Shown here: piece by piece, positions 55,776 through 64,000 of the stretch
How the letters are laid out: every line of letters begins with the position of its first letter
Numbering within the stretch: the stretch's first letter is position 1
From: Burkholderiaceae bacterium
GTDB taxonomy: Bacteria > Pseudomonadota > Gammaproteobacteria > Burkholderiales > Burkholderiaceae_C
Reading direction: 5' to 3'
DNA length: 64,000 nucleotides
Assembly (NCBI GenBank): GCA_018780645.1
Contig: JADMJJ010000006.1
Coordinates: forward strand, 28,909-92,908
Program-made: the position numbers and the translations under genes
Notes under the pieces: model-generated
The model's input: the letters and a program-made list of their open reading frames with translations, nothing else
What the model was told of the DNA's origin: nothing
Databases searched by the model: none

Positions 55776-57332
55776 ATGAATGCACTGAAGAACTTCAAGC
55801 TCGGCACGCGTCTCGGTCTGGGCTTTGCCATCGTGCTGACGATGATGGCAGCCATGCTGCTGCTGTCCGTCTCCGGCTTTTCCCGTCTTGGCGGCGAGAC
55901 CGACAAGATCGTCCATAAGGACTGGGCCAAGGCCGAGGCCGCGGCCAACATCAACACGCTGGTGCGCGCCAATGCGCGTCGCACGATGGAGCTGTTCTTC
56001 GCCACCGACAAGGCGCAGATGGACAAGATCCGGCAGTACATCGACAGCAACAAGGCTCAGATCAGCGAGGCACTGGCCACACTGGACGAGCTGGTCTATC
56101 TGCCCGAGGGCAAGGCACTGCTGGCGCGTGTGAAACAGTCGCGAGCTGCCTATGTGAGCTCGTTCTCGGCCGTTGACCGCCTGATAGGCGAGGACCAGCG
56201 TGATGCCGCTACCCAGCGCTTGCTGACCGAGACCCTGCCGGCGATTGATGCGCTGCAGGCCGATGTGGCCGCGATGACGAAGCTGCAGAACACCCTGGTC
56301 GATGCCAGCGGCGCCAAGATTGCAGCCGACATTGTTGCCACCGAGCGCCTGATGCTGGCGCTGGGCAGCGCCGCCCTGCTGGCCGGCCTGGGCCTGGCCT
56401 GGGCATTGACCCGCTCGATCACCGTGCCCATCGAGCAGGCAGTGAACCTGGCCGAGACGGTGGCCGCCGGTGACCTCAGCGTTCGCATCGAGGTCAAGGG
56501 CAGGGACGAGACCGCCCGCCTGCTGCATGCCCTGCAGGCGATGGCGGCCAGCCTGTCGGCGACGGTGAGTCAGGTGCGCGAGAGCTCGGACTCGATCGCC
56601 ACTGCCTCCAGCCAGATCGCCAGCGGCAATGCCGACCTGAGCCAGCGCACCGAGGAGCAGGCGGCCAATCTGCAGCAGACCGCCGCCTCGATGGAGCAAC
56701 TGACCGGCACCGTGAAGAGCAATGCCGACACCGCTCGCCAGGCCTCGCAACTGGCCGGTTCGGCCAGTGATGTGGCGGCCCAGGGCCGTGAGGTGGTCGG
56801 CGAGGTGGTGCAGACGATGGAGGACATCAATGCCTCCAGCCATCGCATCGTGGACATCATCTCGGTGATCGACGGCATAGCCTTCCAGACCAATATCCTG
56901 GCCCTCAACGCCGCGGTGGAGGCCGCACGGGCCGGCGAGCAGGGCCGCGGTTTTGCCGTCGTGGCCGGCGAGGTGCGCAGCCTGGCGCAGCGCAGCGCCC
57001 AGGCCGCCAAGGAGATCAAGACCCTGATCAACGACAGTGTCGAACGTGTCGAGAAGGGCAGCCAGCTGGTCGGCAGCGCCGGCCGCACCATGGGCGATAT
57101 CGTCAACCAGGTGAGGCGGGTCAGCGATCTGATTGCCGAGATCAGCGCCGCCACGCAGGAGCAGACCACCGGCATAGGCCAGGTCGGCACGGCCGTGCAG
57201 CAGTTGGACCAGGTGACGCAGCAGAATGCCGCCCTGGTCGAGGAGAGCGCGGCGGCGGCCGACAGCCTCAGTCAGCAGGCGGCGGAGCTGGTGCGCTCGG
57301 TCGGCGTGTTCAAGATCGCCGCATTGACCTGA
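55776..57332 (+). CDS. Methyl-accepting chemotaxis protein
   Basis: The 518-residue chemoreceptor has a first membrane helix (about 12-34), a periplasmic four-helix-bundle domain (about 35-190), a second membrane helix (about 192-212), a HAMP domain (about 213-265), and a signalling domain with FQTNILALNAAVEAARAGEQGRGFAVVAGEVRSLAQRS. No C-terminal NWETF-type tether is present. The ligand is unknown. An Fnr/Dnr box 90 bases upstream suggests it is made under denitrifying conditions, so nitrate, nitrite or NO taxis is possible. Confidence 0.93.
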   Translation: MNALKNFKLGTRLGLGFAIVLTMMAAMLLLSVSGFSRLGGETDKIVHKDWAKAEAAANINTLVRANARRTMELFFATDKAQMDKIRQYIDSNKAQISEALATLDELVYLPEGKALLARVKQSRAAYVSSFSAVDRLIGEDQRDAATQRLLTETLPAIDALQADVAAMTKLQNTLVDASGAKIAADIVATERLMLALGSAALLAGLGLAWALTRSITVPIEQAVNLAETVAAGDLSVRIEVKGRDETARLLHALQAMAASLSATVSQVRESSDSIATASSQIASGNADLSQRTEEQAANLQQTAASMEQLTGTVKSNADTARQASQLAGSASDVAAQGREVVGEVVQTMEDINASSHRIVDIISVIDGIAFQTNILALNAAVEAARAGEQGRGFAVVAGEVRSLAQRSAQAAKEIKTLINDSVERVEKGSQLVGSAGRTMGDIVNQVRRVSDLIAEISAATQEQTTGIGQVGTAVQQLDQVTQQNAALVEESAAAADSLSQQAAELVRSVGVFKIAALT

Positions 57333-57430
57333 GTTGGGGCGGCGCCGCCGCGACTGGCGCTATGCTCCTGCCAAGAAGGACCCGGCCGCGTGCCGGGTCT
57401 TGTGGTTTTCGCATTACCGTTTCCATTGCC

Positions 57431-58336
57431 ATGCTAGCAATCCTGCCTCCCTTCCTGCTGGGCTGCCTGTCGCTGACCCTGCTGATACTGAACACCCTGT
57501 TCTGGTGTGCATTGCTGTTCAGCTTTTCGCTGGTCAAGCTGCTGCTGCCCTTTCACGCGGTGCGGGTGCGCATCGATCCGCTGCTCAATGCCATCGCCAC
57601 CGCCTGGATCACCTGCAACAGCTTCTGGTTCGGGCTGATACAGAAGCGGCCCTGGCAGGTGGAGGGCGTCGATGATCTGCCCTATGCCGGCTGGTATCTG
57701 GTGAACTGCAACCACCAGTCATGGGTGGACATCTTCGTGCTGCAGCGGGTGTTGAATCGGCGCATCCCGATGCTGAAGTTCTTCTTGAAGCAGCAGCTGA
57801 TCTATGTGCCGGTGATTGGCCTGGCCTGGTGGGCGCTGGACTTTCCGTTCATGAGGCGGCATTCGAAGGCGGCCCTGCGGCGCAATCCCGAACTGCGCGA
57901 GCAGGACCGCGAGACGACCAAGCGCGCCTGCGAGAAGTTCGCCCTGGTGCCCACCAGCGTCATGAACTTTGCCGAGGGCACGCGCTTCACCGCGGCCAAG
58001 CACCGTGACCAGTCCTCGCCCTACCGCCATCTGCTCAAGCCCAAGGCGGGCGCGATGGCGCTGGCGTTGAATGCGATGGGCGACAAGTTCCGCTCGCTGG
58101 TCGACGTGACCATCGTCTACCCGGGCGGCACGCCGACCTTCTGGCAGTTTCTCTGCGGCCAGACCGCCGGCGTGGTGATGCAGGTGCGCCAGCTGCCGCT
58201 GCCTATGGAGTTCAGCACCGGCGACTATGGCGGCGACTCGGCCTTCCGCAGCCGCTTCCACCAATGGCTGGCCCAGCTGTGGGAGCAGAAGGACCAGCAG
58301 ATCGCCGACGTGCTGGCCGCCGATCAGAAGCGGTGA
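57431..58336 (+). CDS. PlsC-type acyltransferase (YihG-like)
   Basis: The 301-residue membrane enzyme has an N-terminal pair of hydrophobic segments and the lysophospholipid acyltransferase motifs: HX4D in NHQSWVDIF, the FPEGT-type block in NFAEGTRFT, and the later VTIVYPGGTP. It probably acylates lysophosphatidic acid or a related lipid. The start MLAILPPFLLG is chosen because upstream codons do not look like protein. It stands alone after the chemoreceptor and ends in an overlap with the convergent porin gene. Confidence 0.87.
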   Translation: MLAILPPFLLGCLSLTLLILNTLFWCALLFSFSLVKLLLPFHAVRVRIDPLLNAIATAWITCNSFWFGLIQKRPWQVEGVDDLPYAGWYLVNCNHQSWVDIFVLQRVLNRRIPMLKFFLKQQLIYVPVIGLAWWALDFPFMRRHSKAALRRNPELREQDRETTKRACEKFALVPTSVMNFAEGTRFTAAKHRDQSSPYRHLLKPKAGAMALALNAMGDKFRSLVDVTIVYPGGTPTFWQFLCGQTAGVVMQVRQLPLPMEFSTGDYGGDSAFRSRFHQWLAQLWEQKDQQIADVLAADQKR

Positions 58337-59298
58337 CGGATACCCAGCGAGTAGCTGGCGCCGCTGGACAGGCCATCGATCTTGTCGCTCATAAAGACGG
58401 CGTAGAGGTCGGTGCGCTTGGACATCAGGTGGTCGTAGCCAAAGCTGAAGGTCTTGCGCTTGGCGCCGGTTGACGGCGAGATCAAGCCATACTGCGCCAG
58501 CCACTTGCCGCTACCCATGGGCACCGTGGCGCCAAGCGACGTCAGACGGTAGTCGCGCTTGGTGCTCAGGTTGTCGACCTTGCCGAACTGGCCAAAGAGC
58601 TTGGCCACGCCCAGATCGTAGGCGGCGGCGAGCTGCCAGGTCTTGGTGTCGTCCACGGCGGTGGCGCCGTCCTTGGCGACCTTCTGGAACACCGCGCTGG
58701 CCGAGAAGGCGCCCTCGGAGTAGCCGGCATTGGCGCCCCAGTTGCGGCCACCGGCGCCTTCACCGGCGGCGACGATCAGCCCGAAGCCGAAGCCACCGAA
58801 TTTGGGGCTGGTGTACAGCACCGAGTCGCTCCAGCCCGAGTCACCGCTGACGGTGCCGCTGGTGAAGTACTGGCGGATGCTCGGTGAATAGCCGAACGAG
58901 TCACCGAAGGCGTTGTAGACCAGCGTCGTGACGAACAGCGGCGTGGTGTTGCGGCCCAGCTTGATATTGCCGTAGTCCTTGTGCCCGAGGCCGACGAACG
59001 CATTGCGCGCCCAGTAGCCGTCGCCATTGAAACGTCCCGAGTTGCCGACGTCGGCGCGCAGGAAGGAATCCAGCGTGAAGAAGGCGCCGAGGCCGTCGCC
59101 GAGATCCTCGGTGCCCGACAGGCCGAAGTAGCTGGTGCTCATCTTGCCGCTCTCGGCGCCCTTGACGGCCTTGCCACCGGGGTTCTTGGTCGAGCCGGCG
59201 CTCATGTCCACCAGGCCGTAGAGCCTGACCGAATTCTGGGCTTGAGCGGTGCCGCAGCACAGCAGGGCGGCGGCAACGGCGAGTCGTATCTTCATCAT
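58324..59298 (-). CDS. Gram-negative porin (betaproteobacterial type)
   Basis: The 324-residue precursor has a signal peptide (MMKIRLAVAAALLCCGTAQA) followed by QNSVRLYGLVDMSAGS, the standard first strand of 16-stranded betaproteobacterial porins. A loop 3 region with YTSPKFGGFGFGLIVAAGEG and the terminal strand ASYSLGIRHRF, with final Phe, follow. It forms a general or anion-selective pore in the outer membrane. Two adjacent ATG codons could serve as start. Confidence 0.92.
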   Translation of the reverse strand: MMKIRLAVAAALLCCGTAQAQNSVRLYGLVDMSAGSTKNPGGKAVKGAESGKMSTSYFGLSGTEDLGDGLGAFFTLDSFLRADVGNSGRFNGDGYWARNAFVGLGHKDYGNIKLGRNTTPLFVTTLVYNAFGDSFGYSPSIRQYFTSGTVSGDSGWSDSVLYTSPKFGGFGFGLIVAAGEGAGGRNWGANAGYSEGAFSASAVFQKVAKDGATAVDDTKTWQLAAAYDLGVAKLFGQFGKVDNLSTKRDYRLTSLGATVPMGSGKWLAQYGLISPSTGAKRKTFSFGYDHLMSKRTDLYAVFMSDKIDGLSSGASYSLGIRHRF

Positions 59299-59335
59299 GC
59301 TTGGGGTCCTCGTTTCAATGGTGGATTTGTTGTCG

Positions 59336-60106
59336 TCAATGGTTCTCGCCACCGCGGTGGGCCCAGCCGGTCAGGCGCCGCTCCAGCACGGCGAACAATT
59401 CGTACATCAGCATCGCCATCGCGCCGACGACGACCAGGCCGGCGAAGGCCAGGCCCATCTGCATCGAGGCGCCGGCCGAGATCAGCAGATAGCCGATGCC
59501 CTCGTTGGCGGCCGTCATCTCGGACACCGTGGTGCCGACGAAGGCCAGGGTGATGGACACCTTCAGCGCGGCGAAGAAATAGGGCATCGAGCGGGGCAGG
59601 CCGATCTTGGTCAGCACATCCCAGCGGCTGGCGCCGAGCACGCGCAGCACGTCCTCCAGCTCCGGCTCCAGCGTGGCCAGGCCGGTGGCGATATTCACCA
59701 TGATGGGAAAGAAGCTGATCAGAAAGGCAGTCAGCACCGCCGGCCCCGCGCCAATGCCGAACCAGACCACCAGGATGGGTACGAAGGCCGCCTTGGGTAG
59801 CGCATTGAAGCCCGTCATCAGCGGGTACATCGCGCGGTAGGCCAGCCGCGAGCTGCCCATCAGAAAGCCCAGGAGCACGCCGACCACGATGGCGATGCCG
59901 AAGCCCAGCAGGGTCACCCAGAAGGTGCGCCAGGCATGGCCCAGGATGGCGCTGTGGAACTCGACCAGCGCCTGCCCAATGCGCCAGGGGCTGGGGAAGA
60001 TGAAGTCCGAGACCTGGAACAGCGTGCAGACGCCCTGCCAGAACAGCAGGATCAGGGCCAGCAGCAGCCAGGGGGCGTAGCGTTGCACGAACGAGGTCTT
60101 GATCAT
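59336..60106 (-). CDS. ABC transporter permease (nitrate/sulfonate/taurine type)
   Basis: The 256-residue inner-membrane protein has about six helices and the permease signature VLGASRWDVLTKIGLPRSMPYFFAALKVS (EAA motif). The family imports nitrate, sulfonates, taurine or thiamine precursors. The start MIKTSFVQRY overlaps the stop of the ATPase gene (ATGA). It is the last gene of a three-gene importer operon. Confidence 0.92.
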   Translation of the reverse strand: MIKTSFVQRYAPWLLLALILLFWQGVCTLFQVSDFIFPSPWRIGQALVEFHSAILGHAWRTFWVTLLGFGIAIVVGVLLGFLMGSSRLAYRAMYPLMTGFNALPKAAFVPILVVWFGIGAGPAVLTAFLISFFPIMVNIATGLATLEPELEDVLRVLGASRWDVLTKIGLPRSMPYFFAALKVSITLAFVGTTVSEMTAANEGIGYLLISAGASMQMGLAFAGLVVVGAMAMLMYELFAVLERRLTGWAHRGGENH

Positions 60107-60918
60107 TGCGCCACCTCGCTGCCACTCTTTCTGAGGGCTCCGATATGGCCGCGCAGCTCGTGCACGATCTCGGTGAAGGCCGGTGTGTAGGTCACCTCCA
60201 GGTCGCGTGGGCGCGGCAGATCAATCTTGCGTGCATGCAGCAGCCGGCCGGGGCTGCGGCTCATCACATGCACGGTGTCGGCCAGGAACACGCTCTCGCG
60301 CAGATCGTGGGTGACGAGAATGACGTTGAACTGCTTGGCCGCCTGCAGGTCGCGCAGGGTGCACCACAGCTCCTCGCGGGTGAAGGCGTCGAGCGCACCG
60401 AAGGGCTCGTCAAGCAAGAGCAGCTGCGGCTCATGGATCAGCGCGCGGCAGATGCTGGCGCGCTGCTGCATGCCGCCCGACAGCTGCCAGGAGAACTTGT
60501 CCTCATAGCCGGCCAGGCCGACGCTGGCCAGCAGCGCACGCGCGCGGGCCTCGAATTCTTGGCGCCGGGTCTTGAGTTGCGAGCGGAAGGGCTCGACGAT
60601 CTCCAGCGGCAGCAGCACATTGGCCAGGGTTGTGCGCCAGGGCAGCAGCGAGGGCGCCTGGAAGGCCATGCCGCTGATCTTCAGCGGGCCGATGACCGGC
60701 TGGCCGTCGACGAAAATCTCTCCGCGGCTGGGCCGTTTCAGCCCGGTCGCCAGCTTCATGAAGGTCGATTTGCCGCAGCCCGAGGGCCCGACGATGGCCA
60801 CGAACTCGCCGCGCTGCAGCTGTAGCGAGACGTCCTCGACGGCAAACCTGCCCTGCGCCAGCAGGGCCTCGTTGTAGGCCAGCCAGACATTGCGGAACTC
60901 GATGAAAAACGAACTCAT
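60103..60918 (-). CDS. ABC transporter ATP-binding protein (nitrate/sulfonate/taurine type)
   Basis: The 271-residue ATPase has Walker A GPSGCGKS, Q-loop MAFQAPSLLPWR, signature LSGGMQQRASICRAL, Walker B LLLLDEPFGALD and switch VTHDLRES. This is the SsuB/TauB/NrtD-like group. The start MSSFFIEF shares its first base with the stop of the binding-protein gene (TGATG). It pairs with the permease and binding protein on either side. Confidence 0.94.
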   Translation of the reverse strand: MSSFFIEFRNVWLAYNEALLAQGRFAVEDVSLQLQRGEFVAIVGPSGCGKSTFMKLATGLKRPSRGEIFVDGQPVIGPLKISGMAFQAPSLLPWRTTLANVLLPLEIVEPFRSQLKTRRQEFEARARALLASVGLAGYEDKFSWQLSGGMQQRASICRALIHEPQLLLLDEPFGALDAFTREELWCTLRDLQAAKQFNVILVTHDLRESVFLADTVHVMSRSPGRLLHARKIDLPRPRDLEVTYTPAFTEIVHELRGHIGALRKSGSEVAQ

Positions 60919-61961
60919 CAGCGCTTGGCCGGCAGGATGTTCAGCTCGGCCTTGCCCGGCAGAAAGCTGCCGTTCCACACCGCGTCGGCATTGACGCGCG
61001 TCTTCGTGCCATAGGCGTCGGAGATCTGGCTGGCCATCAGCGCCAGGCGCGGGGCCAGGATTTGACCGAAGCCCTCGCTGCGTGCGTCGGGGCTGGCGAT
61101 CACGGCGTCTATGGCCAGGCGTAGGCGGCGCTTCTCCAGCGCCTCGTTGATGATGCCGTCGCGCTCCTTGACGAAGGCAATCGCGGCGTCGGGGTTGGCC
61201 ATCACCTCCTTGGCACCGCGGGTAAAGGCGAGCAGGAAGGCCTTGATCAGCTCCGGTTTCTCCTTGATCAGCTTGGGGCTGGCGATGATGGCGTTGCCGT
61301 AGAGCTTGACGCCGTGGTCGGCATAGGGGAACACCACCACGTCCTCGGCCTTGACGCCGCGCGCCTCCAGATTCAGCAGCGAGGTGAAGGAGAAGCCGGT
61401 GATGGCATCGACATCGCCGCGCATCAGCATCGTCTCGCGCAGCGGCGGGTCCATGCTGGTCCAGGTCACGGGGCCCAGGCTGTTGGCCTTGGCGAAGATC
61501 GCAAAGCCGCGGCGGCCGGCGTCGAACACCGGTGCGCCCAGCTTCTTGCCGCTCAAGGCGGCGACCGTGGTGATGCCGGATTTCTTCATTGCCAGCACCG
61601 CGGCCGGGGTGTTGTTGTAGACCATCATCACCGCCACCGGCTTGTTCGGCGCGTCGGGGTTGTTGGCGTGAAACTCCATCAGCGCGGCCATGTCGGCAAA
61701 GCCGATGTCATAGGAGCCCGAGGCCACGCGGGTGACGGCCCCGCCCGAGCCATTGCCGGCGTCGACGCTGACATCGAGCTTGGCCTCCCTGAAATAGCCC
61801 TTGGCGACGGGCAGCAGGAACAGCGCCGCCGGGCCTTCGAAGCGCCAGTCGAGCTGGAATTTGAGCGGGGTGGTCTGTGCGTGGCCGAGCTGGCTGGTGA
61901 ACGCGAGTGCGCCGGCAAGGGCAGCGGCCAGCCAGGTGCGGCGGGCGGGGAAGCGGGGCAT
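60918..61961 (-). CDS. ABC transporter substrate-binding protein (NMT1/THI5-like)
   Basis: The 347-residue precursor has a signal peptide ending near GHAQ, followed by the NMT1/THI5-type periplasmic fold: LKFQLDWRFEGPAALFLLPVAKGYF, VTRVASGSYDIGFADMAALME, and KKLGAPVFDAGRRGFAIFAKAN. The opening QLDWRFEGPAALF is typical of pyrimidine or sulfonate-type binding proteins. The substrate is unknown. It leads the operon; upstream bases 61962-62199 contain no gene. Confidence 0.9.
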   Translation of the reverse strand: MPRFPARRTWLAAALAGALAFTSQLGHAQTTPLKFQLDWRFEGPAALFLLPVAKGYFREAKLDVSVDAGNGSGGAVTRVASGSYDIGFADMAALMEFHANNPDAPNKPVAVMMVYNNTPAAVLAMKKSGITTVAALSGKKLGAPVFDAGRRGFAIFAKANSLGPVTWTSMDPPLRETMLMRGDVDAITGFSFTSLLNLEARGVKAEDVVVFPYADHGVKLYGNAIIASPKLIKEKPELIKAFLLAFTRGAKEVMANPDAAIAFVKERDGIINEALEKRRLRLAIDAVIASPDARSEGFGQILAPRLALMASQISDAYGTKTRVNADAVWNGSFLPGKAELNILPAKR

Positions 61962-62062
61962 GGGGAGTCTCCGTCAAAGCAGATGTTGAGTTCCCTGCTC
62001 GCAAGCTCCGTGCCAATGACCCTAGGGCGGGGAGGGGATGCCCGCTAAAACGGTATACAAAA

Positions 62063-62076
62063 CAGTGGCTTCACTG
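62063..62076. promoter_or_regulatory. Inverted repeat in the promoter region of the ABC importer
   Basis: CAGTG-GCTT-CACTG lies next to GGTATACAAAA. Leftward, GTATACC could be a -10 element for the binding-protein gene, about 90 bases upstream of its ATG. The inverted repeat may be an operator. The rest of the 238-base gap shows nothing else. Confidence 0.35.
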
Positions 62077-62199
62077 TGTACGAACCCGCGTTGACCGCAG
62101 GATGGCCGATACCGAGGCATGCAGGCCTCGGGAACTCGGTGCACCAGTCTGGTGTGTCTGCAGTCTTGTCGGCGCACCACCGTGAACGGTGGGGCAGGG

Positions 62200-62805
62200 T
62201 CAGAAGGCGTAGCTCAGGCCCACCTGGATGACCGGCGTGAAGCGCAGGTCGCGCAGCACGTCGTCCAGGCTGCGGGCGAGGCTTGGATTGCGGCCCAGGC
62301 GCAGGCTGTTGCTGGCGCCGATGCCGACCAGGCCGAAGTCGGCCTTGAAGCCCCAGGTGCCCTGCGCCGACTGGCCGGTGTAGCCGATGCCGATATAGGG
62401 CAGGGTGGTGTTGGGGTCACCGCCGTCATTGCCGGGGCCCCACAGACTCATCGCTTGGCGGCTGACCGACAGGCCGCTGGGGGCGCTCAGGCCGCCCAGC
62501 GTCAACGAGCTCGGCCCCATCAGCAGGCCGCTGGTGGCGCGCAGGCCGCCGCTGGTGCGCGAGCCCAGCAGCGAGCCGGTCAGGTAATAGTCGCCCAGCA
62601 GGCTGGCGCTGAGCAGGCGCGGACCGCCGCTGCGGTGCTCGCCATCGACCGTGTTCAGCTGGAGCCGGCCCTGCCAGCGTGGCCAGTCGGCCTGGTTCAG
62701 GCTGAGCTTGGGGCTCAGGCCATCGGCCGCCTGGGCGGGAGTGAAAGCGCCAGCCAGGAGCAGGCTTGACAGTGCTGCCGTGAGCGAAAAACGCGCGAAC
62801 TTCAT
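62200..62805 (-). CDS. Small outer-membrane beta-barrel protein
   Basis: The 201-residue precursor has a signal peptide (cleavage near PAQAAD), then alternating strands rich in Gly and Ser with final aromatic residues (VGLSYAF), which points to an eight-stranded barrel or a similar outer-membrane protein. The central part (YYLTGSLLGSRTSGGLRATSGLL) is low in complexity. It resembles uncharacterised betaproteobacterial proteins. The start has GGAGACCGCC nearby. Confidence 0.75.
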   Translation of the reverse strand: MKFARFSLTAALSSLLLAGAFTPAQAADGLSPKLSLNQADWPRWQGRLQLNTVDGEHRSGGPRLLSASLLGDYYLTGSLLGSRTSGGLRATSGLLMGPSSLTLGGLSAPSGLSVSRQAMSLWGPGNDGGDPNTTLPYIGIGYTGQSAQGTWGFKADFGLVGIGASNSLRLGRNPSLARSLDDVLRDLRFTPVIQVGLSYAF

Positions 62806-62967
62806 GGCGGTCTCCTGGGCTAGATGTCTAAGGATGTCGAGGGCTGGCGGTTATGACCCGACCCCGGCGCTTGAGTTCATGCTACCCCGCACAGACCTGG
62901 CCTGTCTAACTAGTTGCGTGCTTTTTTGGGCACTGTTGCGGCTTTGCCGCCCCCCCGCTTGAGGGTG

Positions 62968-63801
62968 TTACCGCGGGTATCGGCCGCCGGTCACCCGCGG
63001 CTGGTCGCCCAGGTCCCGGCGGTTCGCTATGGCCTCGAAGCCGGCGCGGGCCAGCATCGCTGCCACCGGCCCAGCCTGGTCGTAGCCATGCTCCAGCAGC
63101 AGCCAGGCGCCGGGGCGCATGCGCTCAGGCGCGCCATCGATGATGGCTTGCAACGATGACAGGCCATCGCCGCCGGGCGTCAGCGCCAGCGTGGGCTCAT
63201 GGCGCAGCGCTGGCAGATGGGGGTCGCCGCCGGCGATATAGGGCGGATTGCTGAGGACCAGGTCGAACAGCTGATCGATCGGCAGCGCGTGCCACCAGCT
63301 GCCCAGATGGGCACCTACATCCAGCCCCAGGCGGTTGGCGTTGGCCTTTGCCACGGCCAGCGCGTCCGGGCTCACGTCGGCCATCTGCATGCTGATGTGA
63401 GGTGCACCATGCTTGATGGCCAGGGCGATCGCGCCGCTGCCGGTGCCCAGATCGACGACCCGCGGCGCCGGCTCGGCGGGCAGTGTCTGCAGGATTTCCA
63501 AGGCCCAGTTCACCAGCATCTCGGTGTCGGGCCGGGGCACCAGCACGGCCGGGCTGACCTGCAGGCGCAGGCCATGAAACTCCTTCTCGCCCAGTAGATA
63601 GGCCAGCGGCACGTCCTGTGTGCGCTCACTGACTTGGCTGGCAAAGGTCTGGCGCTGGGCCTCGCTCAGCACCTGATCATCGTGGGTCACCAGCCAGGCG
63701 CGGTCCACCGCGAACATCTGCGCCAGCAGCAACTGGGCGTCCAGCCGGTCCACCCCCTGGCTGCGCGCCCAGGCCTGGGCCTCGGCGATGGTGCTGAACA
63801 T
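62968..63801 (-). CDS. prmC: Peptide chain release factor N5-glutamine methyltransferase
   Basis: PrmC methylates the Gln of the GGQ motif in RF1 and RF2. The 277-residue protein has the N-terminal helical domain, the SAM-binding block VVDLGTGSGAIALAIKH, and the substrate motif LSNPPYIAGG. The C-terminus ANRRDLGDQPRVTGGRY is typical. Its ATG overlaps the prfA stop (TGATG). A 162-base gap with GC stems separates it from the next gene. Confidence 0.96.
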   Translation of the reverse strand: MFSTIAEAQAWARSQGVDRLDAQLLLAQMFAVDRAWLVTHDDQVLSEAQRQTFASQVSERTQDVPLAYLLGEKEFHGLRLQVSPAVLVPRPDTEMLVNWALEILQTLPAEPAPRVVDLGTGSGAIALAIKHGAPHISMQMADVSPDALAVAKANANRLGLDVGAHLGSWWHALPIDQLFDLVLSNPPYIAGGDPHLPALRHEPTLALTPGGDGLSSLQAIIDGAPERMRPGAWLLLEHGYDQAGPVAAMLARAGFEAIANRRDLGDQPRVTGGRYPR

Positions 63802-64000
63802 CAGGATTTGCCTTCCAGCATCGCCAACTGCTCGGCCGCCTGTGCGGCCTGCAGGGCCTGGAACACGTCGCCGAGGTCGCCGTCCATGATGGCGCCGAGC
63901 TTGTACAGGGTCAGATTGATGCGGTGGTCGGTCAGCCTCCCCTGGGGGAAGTTGTAGGTGCGGATGCGGTCGCTGCGGTCGCCGGTGCCGATCAGGCTCT
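63801..64000 (-). CDS. prfA: Peptide chain release factor 1, C-terminal end (partial)
   Basis: RF1 ends translation at UAA and UAG. Only the last 66 residues are in the window: [28 protein letters not shown], then a helical end ([24 protein letters not shown]). The GGQ motif lies beyond the window edge. The stop overlaps the prmC start, the usual prfA-prmC arrangement. Confidence 0.95.
   Translation of the reverse strand, partial: SLIGTGDRSDRIRTYNFPQGRLTDHRINLTLYKLGAIMDGDLGDVFQALQAAQAAEQLAMLEGKS

Noticed and set aside
62938..62950. GCGGC-TTT-GCCGC hairpin near the 3' side of prmC
   Set aside because: No T run in the right place on either strand, so not called a terminator.

Overview
The window is high-G+C DNA from a betaproteobacterium, most likely a Burkholderiales member of the Rubrivivax/Leptothrix/Roseateles type. 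Two things suggest this: the conserved block lolB - ispE - tRNA-Gln - prs - rplY - pth, and a complete NO and N2O reduction region with a cytochrome cd1 (NirS) nitrite reductase. No species can be named from the sequence alone. No CRISPR array, transposase, integrase, prophage or plasmid replication gene was seen.

Layout. Bases 1-800 hold the 5' end of a BtuB-like receptor gene under a cobalamin riboswitch. Bases 800-19,500 are ordinary chromosomal housekeeping genes: pth, an M20 peptidase, a periplasmic binding protein, rplY, prs, tRNA-Gln, ispE, lolB, a TPR protein, mutM, a dynamin-like GTPase, mutY, a Lon-N protein, rapZ, recN, nadK, hrcA and a CAU-anticodon tRNA. Bases 19,500-25,140 are accessory metabolic and transport genes: a dienelactone hydrolase, a GFA-family protein, an MFS transporter with a tiny coupled ORF, a LysR regulator and a TonB receptor.

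Bases 25,300-55,000 form a denitrification island. In order it holds nirS, nirM and a half-length NirF-like gene; two tandem Dnr-type Crp/Fnr regulators; the nor operon (norC, norB, norQ, a polyferredoxin, norD); and the nos operon (nosZ, nosR, nosD, nosF, nosY, nosL). A lipocytochrome c, the FMN transferase apbE and an nnrS diverge from nosZ. Next come a probable copper-acquisition operon (DUF2946, TonB receptor, YcnI/DUF1775) and an NO-response operon (DUF2249, nsrR, a SufT-like protein, a membrane protein, a second nnrS and a SirB-family protein). An FmdE-like gene and a chemoreceptor follow. Bases 57,400-64,000 return to general genes: an acyltransferase, a porin, a nitrate/sulfonate/taurine-type ABC importer, a small beta-barrel protein, prmC and the 3' end of prfA.

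How it works together. NirS reduces nitrite to NO with electrons probably from NirM, NorCB reduces NO to N2O, and NosZ reduces N2O to N2. NosR is matured by ApbE-dependent flavinylation, NosDFYL serve copper-site assembly, and the copper operon would feed copper to NosZ. TTGA-N6-TCAA (Fnr/Dnr) boxes lie before nirS, both regulator genes, nosZ and the chemoreceptor/FmdE pair, with one-mismatch versions before norC and the DUF2249/copper divergent promoter. This fits one anaerobic/NO regulon. An NsrR-like inverted repeat overlaps the predicted start of the DUF2249-nsrR operon.

The most unusual feature is a family of about 72-nt hairpin repeats between genes of the nor operon. Their outer stem shows a compensatory base-pair change between copies, so they may be structured RNA inside the nor transcript.
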